59,729 bases of DNA. Origin: Vitrella brassicaformis (taxonomy: Eukaryota; Sar; Vitrellaceae). Where the stretch lies: assembly GCA_001179505.1 (NCBI GenBank), contig CDMY01000189.1:1-59729 (forward strand), written 5' to 3'. Made by a program: the position numbers and the translations under genes. Under the pieces are notes generated by a model. That model had not been told where the DNA came from and did no database searches. It worked only from the letters and a program-made list of their open reading frames with translations. Positions 1-9,902 of the stretch are shown here, piece by piece. Position 1 is the stretch's first letter; every line of letters begins with the position of its first letter.

Positions 1-3000
1 GGGAGGTCATGGCCCGCCCCAAGGCGCCCAAGGCAAGAAGGCCCATGCCCCTCAGACGCTCCGTGACGCCATGCATGCGTCGGTTGGCCACAGGTGGGGG
101 CGACGGTGGCGTGTGTGGTGGGAGGGGCGGTGTGGGGGGCGGGGGAGTGAGGTCGGTCTCTGTGAAGGCGCCGGGGGGGCTGGCGAGTTTCTTGAGTCGT
201 GTGAGGTTGTGTTGGTCTGTGAAGTGCCGGGCGATGCGGCAGGCGGGGGGCGTGAGGGCCTCATCCAAGAAGGGCAGCCGACGCACATGCTCGGAGGCTG
301 GCAACCTGACACACACCACAGGAGACGGAACAAGACATTGGCACATCCATCCATCCCTCCGTCCACCCTACTGAGTGTGCTCACTGGTCGATGGCTGTTC
401 GCAGCAAGTCGATCAGGTGGTCGTATCGCGGCAGCTGCAGCCTGCCGTAGCCCAGCACCTCCTTGACAAACTCACACACACCACCTGACCACACAGAGAT
501 ACCAGTGAGTTGCTTGGGTCTGCTTGTGTCGCCTCCCTCCCTCCGATTGCCTACCAGGGAGGCCCTCGCAGAGCTGGTCTACGTTGGTGTATCTGTTGGC
601 GTCGGCCAGGGTGTTGAGGTCGGCCTGGGTCATGTTGCCTGGCGCAGGCAGGGTGAGGTTGTCCATCCACGGCAGCGACTCCTTCAGCAGACACAGCAGC
701 GAGTAGCAGAGCTCTTCCAGGTCATCCCTACAGGCAGGCAAGCAGCCCTTGGTTGAGCTCAGCGCGACAGAGTGCTCACGTACTTGAATGCCGGTGGCTC
801 GTAGGTGAGAGATGCTATGGAAGCGACATGGAGGCTCTGCATACCACACCCTCGCCGATTGCGGCGGGTGGTCTCGTCATCGTCGCCAGGTTTGGAGCGG
901 ACGGGGCGGCACTTCTTGAGGTCCACCAGATACACACGCTTGCCGTGGCCGTACTTGAGCATCATATTCTGACACGGAGGGAGGGAGGGAGGAGAGTTGC
1001 GCCGTGAGTGATGTGGTGCATTGGCTGTTGTCTTCGGGGAGGGGTGCGTACTCTAGGTTTGACGTGTTCGTGGACGAGTCCGTGTGAGTGGAGCTCCCGC
1101 AATGAACGGACCTGCACACACACACATGACAGAGAGAGGACGTGACAACCCGACACACAGCTCTCCAGTCTGTGTGTGTGTGTGTGTGCATACCGCCTCG
1201 ATGGACAGCTCGAGGATGAGTTTGGCGGGTCGCCAGTCGTCCATCTCTTGGCTCTCCGTCTGCCCCGCCGCCCACTGCCGGGCGTAGCGCATGACGCTCT
1301 CCAGGTCGCAGTCCAGCTGCTCGTTGATGTAGAAGTCGACAGGCGCACTGCCGAAGTCGCCATCCTTGACAGCCCCCTGCTGAACGAGCTGCGTCTCATA
1401 GTGCACTGGCTCGGGGCAGATCGGCAGCTTGGCAGACGCTGATAAGGGGAGATGGACGGCTTGGGCTCCTGCTGTGTGTCTGTGTGTGTCTTGGTCACCT
1501 TTGAGGTACTGGTACACGAAGTTCTGGCGTGCGAGGCTGCCGAGCGGATGGCACTCGAGGGCATCGAAGAAGGTCTTGGGGCCGTACTCTTGCGGCGGTG
1601 AGAGGGGCAGGGGAGGGCTGTCTGACGATGCCGCCGTGGGCGAGTCCCCACCCGACGATGCAGATGCAGACGCGCCCGCCGCTCCCCTCCCCCCACCCCC
1701 ACTGCTCCCGCCGCCGCCGCCGCCCTTCTTGGCGCTGCTGTCTTTGTCGGGACTGGTGTCCTTCTTCTTGGGCCAAAGTCCTAAGCCAAAGTCACGAACG
1801 GAGCAGGGGAGGACGCGTTGCTGCTGATCGAAACCAACAGAGAAGCCATTGTATGCGTGTGTGGGTGTGCGTGTGTGCTTTGTTTACCATCTGGCAGATG
1901 AGCTTCCGGGCGTCCTGCCCCTCCTCCCACGAAACAACTGGACACACACACAGCACACAGTACACAGAGGGACTGACCATGGCGCTGCTTTGCGGGTCAG
2001 GTAGCTGACTTACCGGTGGCCTGTGCGGTGAGAAAATGCACCGATATCATCGACTGCACCTCATACTCCTTGCGAGCACCGACACTAAGCGGCAGACGCA
2101 GCAACTTGAGCATGCGATTCGCCGCCAAGAACAGCACATACGAGTTCTGAACAGACAGACCACCGACAGACAGAGATCCTAACACACCCACCCCAGTCCT
2201 GTCATGTGTGTATGTGATGTGTGTTGCTGCAAGGGCTCGCTCACCCGCTCTTCCTGTACTCGGTCATCGACCTTGCCATCACCCTCCTGCTGCTTCTCCT
2301 TATCGCCACCCCCCACACCCTCACCGCCGCCCTGCTGATCGTCAGCACCACCCGCACCATCATCATCACCCACAGCCGCGCCCAGCGCCATGGCTGTCTG
2401 CTGCTGTGCGACACCACTCGCCTGGTCCTGGTGCTGCTGTAGGGAAGCAGCGAGGTCCGGGGACGACTTGGCGCGCCGCAGCAGAGGTGGTATGTCGCTG
2501 TCCTCGAGCGATGGGTGGCCGGCGAAGGAGCTGCTGCGCTTCATCTGGTGCTTCTTGGGAATAGCGGCGGCCTCTGGTCCCTCCCGGCTGCCCTGTGTGC
2601 TGTGTATGCGGCGGACGGCCTCCCTCACCAAAGCCACCAACACACGCTCCATCACGCTGCCGCTCTCCTCGACCTTGGCGGCCTCTCCATCGCGCTGCTT
2701 AGCACCAGCCGCCCGCTGCTGACCATCGCTGGCCTCCTCGGTGCTGTGTGTGGTGCGTATGCGGCGGACGGCCTCTCTCACGAGCACCTCTAACACACGC
2801 TCCACCACGCTGCGAGTCGCCTCTCCATCGAGCTGCTCGGCGTCTGCCGAATCCTGCTGTCCGCTGCTTGCCTTAGCTGAGCCGACAGATGGTCCTGTCG
2901 GCAGATCGCTTGTCGGCTGAGCCTTATCATCGACATGAGGGTCATTCTGAGGCAGAGAGAGTGGCGGGTTGGCCACTGGGGCGCCGCTGCTGCCTCGTGT

Positions 3001-3045
3001 GGCGCCGTTGAGAGGCTGTCTGCTCGGGCTGCTGTCGTCGGCCAT
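1..3045 (-). CDS. CK1-like protein (pseudo)kinase, 3' end cut by window edge
   Basis: Ten exons with phase-consistent GT-AG borders were read at 3045-2245, 2146-2014, 1937-1888, 1823-1499, 1438-1194, 1111-1052, 968-784, 727-555, 484-385 and 305-1, giving at least 792 residues. The first 267 residues are low-complexity, with two copies of a helix around VLVREAVRRI. The kinase lobe follows. The catalytic-loop equivalent is HEHVKPRNMML, where the usual HRD aspartate is replaced. The DFG position reads YLVDLKK. DDLEELCYSLLCLLKESLPW matches the casein-kinase-1 signature around the alpha-F helix (family knowledge). I see no clear glycine loop or VAIK lysine. The C-terminus is proline-rich and still open at base 1. 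With the catalytic Asp missing from HRD, a scaffold or pseudokinase role is inferred. The start ATG is the first in the open frame. Confidence 0.75.
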
Positions 3046-3257
3046 CTGGTCGTCGGGCGATGAGTCAGTCGAGATGGTTATCGGGTAAGCGAGGAAGGAA
3101 GACCATCAGGACGACCTATGCGGCCCTGCAGACGATGAAAACCACACAAACGATGACAACTGCCTGACGAGAAATGTTTCACGCTTTGCCCCACGAGCTT
3201 GCCTTTGAAAACCCTGTGCATTTGAGGCCTTGCCACACTGTCAGGCGTATCCTGAAC
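3046..3257. promoter_or_regulatory. divergent promoter region between kinase and MORN genes
   Basis: This 212 bp gap separates two start codons on opposite strands, so it must hold both promoters and 5' leaders. I see no TATA box or other motif that I can name. Confidence 0.4.
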
Positions 3258-4448
3258 ATGGCTGACCCCCCACCCCCGTCAGATGACCCGTCTTCGATGG
3301 TGACGACTGAGATGCTGCAGCAAGTCATCGATGGTAATCAGGACACACCACAAACCACGAGCCACACGGAAAGAGATTGTGTTGTGCTCTGCAGACCTTC
3401 GGCGGTCGATAGACAGCGAGAGGAGTACATTCAACAAGCGCATCGAGGAACTTGAAACGCAGCGGAATGACTACAGGAAGGAGAGGGACGACTTCAAGAG
3501 AGAGAGAGGGACGAGCACAGACGTGAACGAAACGAAGCGCTGGAGCGGGCACGTCGAGCGGAGGACGAGCTGAGAGAGCTGAGATCAAGGATTGCTGCCG
3601 AGCAGGATGCCGACAGCCGTCTGGCGCGGACAATCATGTACGAGGAGGGTCAATATCACGGCTCAATCCGCAAGGTGGGCGGCAAGGAAGTGCCCCACGG
3701 CACAGGGGTGCTGCCGTCAATGGATGGCACGACGAAGCTGTATGAAGGGGAGTGGAGGGATGGCGAACGGCACGGCACAGGCAAGGAGTTCGACGGCAGC
3801 ATTGTCTGTGACGGCCAATGGAACAACAATCAACGGCACGGTCAAGGACAGGAGTTCACCCAGCAGATATGCGTATACACGGGCAGCTGGTTGAACGGCA
3901 AGCGGCACGGCCGTGGGAAAGAAGTCGACAGCCGCCGCCAGCTAGTGTACGAGGGCGACTGGGCGAATGGGGAGAAGACATATAGAGGAGAGGGAAAAGT
4001 GCGTTGCATGGAGCTGAAAGGAGATAGGGGAAAGCCGCTAGGCTCCTATTCCGGCGAGGTACTCGATGGCAAACCACATGGAGAAGGCGAGCTTCTAGAG
4101 AGCAAGGAAGACATGTATGGGAGCCGACGAGTCATCTATAACGGGAGATGGAAACACGGCAAATGGCACGGTGATGGGCGCGCTTCTTTCGAGTATAGTG
4201 ATCGTGGTCCCGTGGTGTGGTTCAAGGGTGAATGGCGAGAGGGGAAGATTCACAGCGGCACCCTCTTTCCTGACGGATGCTTTACAGAAAAGAGACATAA
4301 TGACGGTCAGTACTATTGTACGCGCATCACCCCTATACCATGGCAGGAGGGAGACAAAATACCTGATGTCAACGTGAGTGGTTATGGCTCGTTGCGACGA
4401 GCTATGCGAGAGTATCTCTTAGACTATCTCCCTGATGGTGCACTGTAG
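3258..4448 (+). CDS. MORN-repeat protein with N-terminal coiled coil (frame broken once)
   Basis: Exon 1 (3258-3333) begins MADPPPPSDDP. A 61 bp intron with GTAATC...GCAG borders follows, and exon 2 starts at 3395. Exon 2 encodes a charged coiled coil (KRIEELETQRNDYRKERDD). From about 3636 there are at least seven MORN-like units of the type YEGEWRDGERHGTGK, YTGSWLNGKRHGRGK and YNGRWKHGKWHGDGR, ending at a TAG at 4446-4448. MORN repeats bind membranes or build cytoskeletal scaffolds in alveolates (family knowledge). The exon 2 frame hits TGA at 3571-3573 while the MORN frame is open upstream through EHRRERNEALERARRAEDEL. The two frames meet in an (AG)n run at 3495-3508, and removing one AG unit gives one continuous coiled coil. 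A shorter protein starting at ATG 3636 is the alternative. Confidence 0.75.
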
Positions 4449-4789
4449 TAGCTAGGCAGAAGATGTAAAGGATGAACGGGACGGAGAATGGGGAGTTGGG
4501 TGTGCAAAAGTGTGTCCAAGTATTTGAGACGTTGAGCGGTGTGTAACGAACTCTGTCCTATCGCACGGCAAAACACGTACCCTTGATCATCTGCAGGTTT
4601 GATAAATTCTATTCAACGGCAGACATGCAGGCCGTCGATATGCGATATCAAGACGTCCATCACGTACGACCTACTCACTGCAGACCCACCCATCCATCCA
4701 GCAACACACACACAGTGTCACAATCGGCTTATTGAAAAAGAACACTGAGCTCGTCCCTCTCGCCGTCAGGTACAGCAGCATTCAGTCAG
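4449..4789. other. convergent intergenic region
   Basis: This stretch lies between the stop codons of the MORN gene and the minus-strand gene. It should contain both 3' UTRs. I see no coding signal and no canonical AATAAA. Confidence 0.5.
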
Positions 4790-5760
4790 CTAGTCATGCT
4801 TGCGTGAGAGGAGTCCCTTTGTCTCCTCTGCCGGCTTGGTGTCCTCCCCTCTCTCGGCCGCCAGATGCTGCGCGTCATGCCGCTTTCTCACCGCGGCACG
4901 TTGGTCGGTCGCACACCTGGCTGACAGAGAGAGAGCAACAAGCAAACGAGCGCCAGCACCATCGCAGTGAGTTGGGTGAGTGAGAATGCGCAAGTTTGCA
5001 TGCTCACCATCAGGTGGGGTGGCGCCAGCTGTTGGTGTCGCCAATGGTGACCCGATCAACGTCGAGGGCTCTGTGTGTAAGCAAGGCGGTGACATGTGTG
5101 TGTGTGAGGTAAGGTGACCACCGCTTATACGTACCTTTTCCGTAGACGGTGAGCGGCCTCACGAAGGTGCGCCCAACAGAGCCGAACGCCTCGTCAAGCG
5201 TCAGGTCCTCAGTAGCGCCCCAACACACAGCCTCGTAGCCCTCAAACACGACGTACTCCGGGCGGCTCGGGTTCAAGTTGTCGTGACTGAGCAGCGGCCA
5301 CAGTCGGCGCTGCAGGGCGCGCACAGTGGCACCCTCAAATTCCACTGGGATCTCCGGATTGTTCTTGGGCGCTACCCAACGCCGCCTGCCCGAGAGTATC
5401 TTTCCTGTTTCAGCAGGCAGGGAGAGAGAGCGAGAGAGAGAGAGGAAGGGACTGATTCGCTTCGGCTGTGGCGCACTGCCACTCTCTCTCACCTTCACGA
5501 ATTTGCCTCTCTCTAAACTCCTTGTCGGCCAACTCCAACTCGTCAGGGTAAACCGTCGTCCCGGGTCGGGGCGAAGAGATCACCTCCCCCATCTCTCCGC
5601 CTCGCTTTGTCTTCACCCTCCCGCCTTTGCTCGCCTGGAGAGAGCGGTTGGCTGGCCTGAAGGTTTTGCGAGCTTCCATTTCAAACCCTGAACCCGACAA
5701 ACCAAACCGGAGGGTTGGAGTGCTGAAACTGTGTGCTGTCGCCCGTATCAGTGTAGCCAT
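4790..5760 (-). CDS. hypothetical protein, about 243 residues, four exons
   Basis: Exons at 5760-5493, 5404-5135, 5070-5008 and 4920-4790 join in phase to a 243-residue protein beginning MATLIRATAHSF and ending in a basic tail SRKHD before TAG. The N-terminus is basic and rich in serine and threonine, compatible with a mitochondrial or plastid presequence (inference). The central part has a motif EYVVFEGYEAVCWGATEDLT that I do not recognise. Intron 1 ends in a long CT tract before CAG. Upstream in-frame ATGs exist but would add only cysteine-rich sequence of intron character, so I chose ATG 5760. Function unknown. Confidence 0.55.
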
Positions 5761-6048
5761 CTCTGGTCTGTGAGCCGACCTTACAATGTCATGCACAACA
5801 CGACAACAGCAGACGCACGCACACCCCACGGTGTCTGCTGTCGTTTGTTTGTGTGTTTGTATGTCTGCCGCCATTTTTCAGATCTGTCTGAGATATGGTG
5901 TTACGGCTACACCAACACCACTTCAGCTCACCGGCAGCCAGCCTCCCTCACTCCTCAACCCCCTCAGCAGCACCGTCCCACCTGGGGCTGCTGGCGAGTC
6001 ACGGCAGCCGTGTTGTCAGTCTCGTGACGCCCAAGGAGGTGGGCGGGT

Positions 6049-6372
6049 ATGGCCGGTCTGCCGGTGTGGCGCCTTTATTGTCGGTACTTCGGGGGTGACC
6101 TCAACACACACCTCAACGTACATAGCGTGCTGGGTGAGTGGATGGGATGGAAGGAGGGAGGGAGAGAGGGTGGGGAAGGGCCAGTGACTGGGCGGCCGAA
6201 AATTGGTGTGGTGTGGTGTCGTGTCGTGTCGTGTGGTGTGGTGCGGTGCGTTGTGCAGATTTGGCACTGAGACGTTCGTTCAGCAGCAGCCAGAGGGCCG
6301 AGTTTGTGTCTGCCGATGAGGCCAAAGTCAGGTACGTCGAGGCCCTCAACAAGATGTACCCTTCCTGGAATG
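6049..6372 (+). CDS. possible small gene fragment, two exons
   Basis: An exon opening at ATG 6049 (MAGLPVWRLYCRYFGG) can be spliced at about 6134 to an exon at about 6260-6372 encoding SSSQRAEFVSADEAKVRYVE and ALNKMYPSWN. The second exon is convincing as protein, with clean borders (TTGTGCAG and ATG|GTAGG). The true start and the downstream exons are unclear. An alternative N-terminus in another frame starts at 5895 and looks like a targeting peptide, but it cannot be joined in phase through a good donor. No family recognised. Confidence 0.3.
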
Positions 6373-7300
6373 GTAGGAAGAGGCCAACAAACTCGGACTC
6401 ACCGCATAGACAGACAGACAATGAGCCGATCGGCCGACCACACACAAACACACTGCTGCTGCTGCTGCTGGTGAGATGGTGCTGTTGTGTTTTGCACTGA
6501 GAGGCGGTTCAGTCCGTTGTGTTCTGTCTTTCTATGACGAAGGGGTTCGTGTGGCGGTGTCTTTCTCGAAGAGACTCACCTGTTGCCAGCTCCACTTTCT
6601 GGCCTCTCTTCCCTCTGCCAGCAGCTCTTGATGTCCTGTGTGTTTCGAGTTTAGTCGAGAACACGCAGAGCGTCTGGGGCGGGCGGTGCAGTGGGCAGAG
6701 AGGCGGAAACAGCGGGGCGGTCTGTATCGATAACAGAGAGGCTATCACTGGCTGGTGTCTGCCTGCTGACCTTGTCTGATCGGTTCGCCACCATCGTCGC
6801 ATCAGACGTCAGATGGACCATCCCATTTGGCTCTCTGATGCGACGAAGGAGGACAACCCTCGGGGAAGATCGGTGGGCAGATGAGAGGCTCTGGGTGCAT
6901 CGTATGTGTGTGAGGCGATGTCCCAAACAGGGGCAGGGATGGATGGATGGATGAGTGGATGGATGGATGAGTGGCCACAAGAGGCCTTGCTGTTGCGTGC
7001 CGCTGGCGTGGGGGGTCATCGCGTGTTTCCAGACAGGCATGGCGTACTGATCTTAGTCTTGTGAGTGCCGTCTTCGTTTGTGTATGCCACTCAGTTGTTG
7101 GCCTTCACTGTGTGAGATTCAAGTGAGCATCATCGTGAGTGCGTTGCTGTGTGCAGAGGGAAGGGTTCATGTGCGTTGTGACACATGCATGGTAATGAAG
7201 TGTCTGTCAATGACAAGACTCAAATGCGCAGAGAAAGGTAGAAAGTTCTCCACCTCTCTTCCCCGAGCTGGCCGGGCGGGTCTGTCTATACGTCGTCTGT
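6373..7300. other. region without a supported gene
   Basis: Open frames here are short and inconsistent. The stretch holds CTG repeats near 6452 and (GGAT)n near 6940-6972. An 86-residue open frame at 6519-6779 could be a downstream exon of the preceding fragment, but I cannot support it. Confidence 0.4.
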
Positions 7301-7324
7301 CGTCGCTTTGGAGACACGGACGTC

Positions 7325-7348
7325 CGAATATAAAATGTAAGCAGCCAT
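7325..7348 (-). repeat. RCLHFIF motif, copy C
   Basis: Minus-strand reading GAT GGC TGC TTA CAT TTT ATA TTC G encodes DGCLHFIF. It is one of five related copies in the window and lies directly after an AG acceptor-like site. Confidence 0.55.
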
Positions 7349-7544
7349 CTACAGACGGGATGCCAAGAATGCTGATCAAGCGCACCTGAACATAGGCGCC
7401 ATCCGGCAGTATGATGCACCTCGTCTCTCTCTCACTCCTCTCAGCCTCCGTCCTGCCCCCACCAGTCCAACCAAAGAAGACATACCAACGAAAGAAGTCG
7501 TGTCTCGATATATTCGTGTGTGTGTGTGTGTGTGTGCTGTCTTG

Positions 7545-7640
7545 CTCGTCTCTGCCCACCTGGTGATTGTTGCAATACTGTGACGTACCAACGGCCATTC
7601 ATTCCCCTCTGACTGAGCGAGCCATTCAGACTGTGACGTG
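7545..7640 (-). repeat. direct duplicate of 8390-8490
   Basis: About 90 bases are nearly identical to the 3' exon of the gene at 8360-9479, encoding SLNGSLSQRGMNG in one frame and the QSEWLAQSEG frame in another. It looks like a partial copy of that exon stranded beside the pseudogene. Confidence 0.7.
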
Positions 7641-7734
7641 ACGTCCCACCACGGCGTTCATGCGGCCTCCAGATCGGCAGCAAGCTGTTGATTGGCTTTG
7701 ATGAGCTCCTTCTCTCGTGCCTGGAAGAAGTCAG

Positions 7735-7960
7735 GGGAGCCACCCAAACGACACGCCATACGAGACACGAATGCATTCGCTGATTCTGTGACGATAAGTG
7801 TGCATTGGATAGAGCGCACGTACTCGCTTGTCGGCCTAGAGCCACCGGATGGTCTCGGCGTCCTGCTCAGTCTTGAGCCTCGAGGTGCGACACTCGATTG
7901 GCTGTGGTCTCGGGGTCCTGCTGGTCGATCATGTCAGAGTCGTCATCTGGCTCGTCATCA
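7735..7960 (-). repeat. coiled-coil/intron cassette, copy 1
   Basis: The roughly 100 bp intron-like sequence (minus-strand GTACGTGCGCTCTATCC ... CTTCTTCCAG) and its upstream exon are close copies of 56330-56480 and 56640-56842 on the other strand. The intron is at least as similar as the flanking exons. Confidence 0.75.
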
Positions 7961-8359
7961 GGGTTTTTCGGTGGTCCTTTTGCCGTCTTCAAGCTGGTTG
8001 GTCAGGCTCCACCCCTTGTGCTGCACTTGACCTCAATGACGACACTTCCGCCTCCAAGTCTGTTCTGGCCGAATGGGCCGCCGCCGGTTGTTCGTCTACA
8101 GTCTACAAGCAGCAACAACAGACAAAGGGATGGCGAGTGGCTCTGGCCGCTGGACTAGTGATTGGTAATACCTTCTTGTCTGCCCTTAGTGCCTCGAATT
8201 CCCTCTCCCTCTCAGCCGCGGCTTCCTGCGCACTCGCCAGAATGCCCCCATCCATCCATCCATCCCCCCACTCACCCCGTCCAACAAAGAAGGTCCTGAC
8301 TTCCACATGGATCGATCCACAGCGACACCACAGCTACTAATACCTACGCACATACTCGC

Positions 8360-9479
8360 TTACAGGCCGGCAGTGGTGTGCACTCCCCCGTGTCTGCTCG
8401 TGTCTGCCCACCAAATGATTGTTGCAATACAGTGACGTACCAATGGCCATTCCTTCCCCTCTGACTGAGCGAGCCATTCAGACTGTGACGTGGCGAACTG
8501 CTTGGGCTTCTTGCCGCTCTGCAAAGCAAATGAATGACACACGGGAGCCCATCTGTGTGTGTGAGTGTCTGAGTGTGCACATCGACCTACCTTGGCGGCG
8601 GCCTTGCGAGCATTGCGTCGCTGTCTCGACTTCCGGTTGCGGATGGTCTTGGAACTCACGAACTGCACACAGAGACAGACAGACAGACAGACAGACGCAT
8701 GCACACGCATGGAAGTGTTCACAGACGGTCTGCCTATGTGTGCGCGTGTGGGTGCTGTGTGTCGATCGATAGATACCTTGTCCACGTCGCTCTCGTCCGT
8801 CTGGTCGTAGGTGCGACCGTCGCCAGTGTCATCCGATATCTGACGAGGACACACCCACACTTATTCGCTTCTCTTTCTGCTTGTGCGTGCGATTGTCTGT
8901 AGGTGTGTGCCCACCACTGTCGAGTCGGTCTTGAGGTAGTCGGTCTTGAGGTAGACGGGCTTGACGGGCTGCAACCAACAGATGAGCGCAAAGGGTACAC
9001 ACACAGATGGAGGGCAAGACAACGATGCATGGGTTTCTGCGTGTGGCCCTGACTACCTCTCGAGTAGCCGCCAACTCCTGTTCATCCTGAGACCGAAAGA
9101 GGGACCAGTCGAAAGGTCAGCAGCGAGAGTCTGGGACCCTCGTGTGCTCACTCACCAGGCTCATGTTGAAGTGTTTGAACTTGATGTTCTCGTAGACGTT
9201 GATGGCCGCAAAGCCCAAGTCCAACGAAAACTGAATGAACACATACACACGCCAGGCTCTGTGCGGGTTGTGTCCACTGTGTACGCATCAACACGCACTT
9301 CTGGCTCCTCGATGACAGGTATCTCAGGCCTCACTGGACCAACCTGAATGGCAGACACGACAATGAATTCATTCACCCCTGCATGCATGGCGCACTCATC
9401 TGTGTACCTGTGACGCGAGGCCCTTCTTGTCCTTCTTCTTGGCGGCACTCTTCATGTTCTTCTTTTGCGTCTTCGACAT
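8360..9479 (-). CDS. small lysine-rich hypothetical protein, eight exons
   Basis: The start is ATG 9479 (MSKTQKKNMKSAAKKKDKKG). Eight exons are joined by seven introns, all of phase 0, with clean GT-AG borders. Exon products in order include VGPVRPEIPVIEEPE, then FSLDLGFAAINVYENIKFKH, DEQELAATRE, PVKPVYLKTDYLKTDSTV, SDDTGDGRTYDQTDESDVDK and SKTIRNRKSRQRRNARKAAA. The last exon carries QFATSQSEWLAQSEGKEWPL and ends at a stop at 8360-8362. The protein is about 190 residues, very basic at both ends with an acidic centre. A nuclear or nucleolar location is inferred from the Arg/Lys-rich blocks. No family recognised. Two of its exons have a second, degraded copy just upstream at 9.5-9.7 kb. Confidence 0.7.
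8390..8490 (-). repeat. direct duplicate of 7545-7640
   Basis: This copy is the terminal exon of the gene at 8360-9479. The match covers the QSEWLAQSEG coding stretch and continues past it (GTACGTCACTGTATTGCAAC). Confidence 0.7.
8949..9110 (-). repeat. segment duplicated at 9522-9740
   Basis: The intron/exon block coding DEQELAATRE and PVKPVYLKTDYLK is repeated about 570 bp upstream, including intron text such as GGGCTGCAACCAACAGATGA. The divergence is large enough that the second copy encodes VERELAIVCE and PVLKPLKLKTY. Confidence 0.7.
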
Positions 9480-9521
9480 CCTGAGGCAGATCGGGGAGGC
9501 AGGAAGGCAGGCAGAGAAATG

Positions 9522-9740
9522 TAGGTCTTGAGCTTGAGGGGCTTGAGGACGGGCTGCAACCAACAGATGACCGCACAGGATATACACACACAGACGGACG
9601 ATGCAGCATTGCATGACTTTCTGTGCGTGGCCCCCCTATCTATGTACCTCGCAGACGATGGCCAGCTCACGCTCAACCTGAGACCAAAACAGAGCGGAAG
9701 CAACCCAAAGGTCACCAGCGTGAGTGAGGGTCTGCAGCCA
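9522..9740 (-). repeat. diverged copy of 8949-9110
   Basis: It contains phase-0 exons coding VERELAIVCE and PVLKPLKLKTY followed by a pyrimidine tract and CAG just before the MSKTQ start. It may be leftover exons of an older tandem gene or part of the 5' region of the gene at 8360-9479. Confidence 0.6.
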
Positions 9741-9767
9741 CGCTTGGACGAAGGGGGAGAGGCCCAT

Positions 9768-9789
9768 GATATAAGATGTAGACAGCGAT
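9768..9789 (-). repeat. RCLHFIF motif, copy B
   Basis: The minus strand encodes MDRCLHLISWASPP directly after a GTGTGCAG acceptor, and the exon ends at a phase-0 donor (CTG|GTGACC). Confidence 0.55.
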
Positions 9790-9902
9790 CCATCTGCACA
9801 CAGAGACCCAATACACGTACACGCGAGTTGATCAGTCTACTTCGACAGCTGACCTTCGACGCGCGGACGGCTGGACAAGGCAGTGCGGTTGAGGGGGAGT
9901 TG

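Larger units (their letters stand above)
7300..8150 (-). pseudogene. degenerate copy of the composite gene at 56-57 kb
   Basis: Read on the minus strand, this region has the same order of elements as 56.5-57.15 kb on the plus strand. First comes an acidic stretch NPDDEPDDDSDMIDQQDP, then TTANRVSHLEAQ. A block follows that aligns to the EAQRKAEEDAEII coiled coil but contains at least two in-frame stops. Next is an almost identical intron at about 7735-7830, then an exon AREKELIKANQQLAADLEAA ending in a stop, and further on the CLHFIF motif at 7325-7348. The stops argue for decay. It might still be transcribed. Confidence 0.55.

Noticed and set aside
1170-1192. (TG)n and (CA)n tracts here and throughout as possible Z-DNA or regulatory elements
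   Set aside because: They occur in nearly every intron and intergenic stretch, so they are background for this genome.
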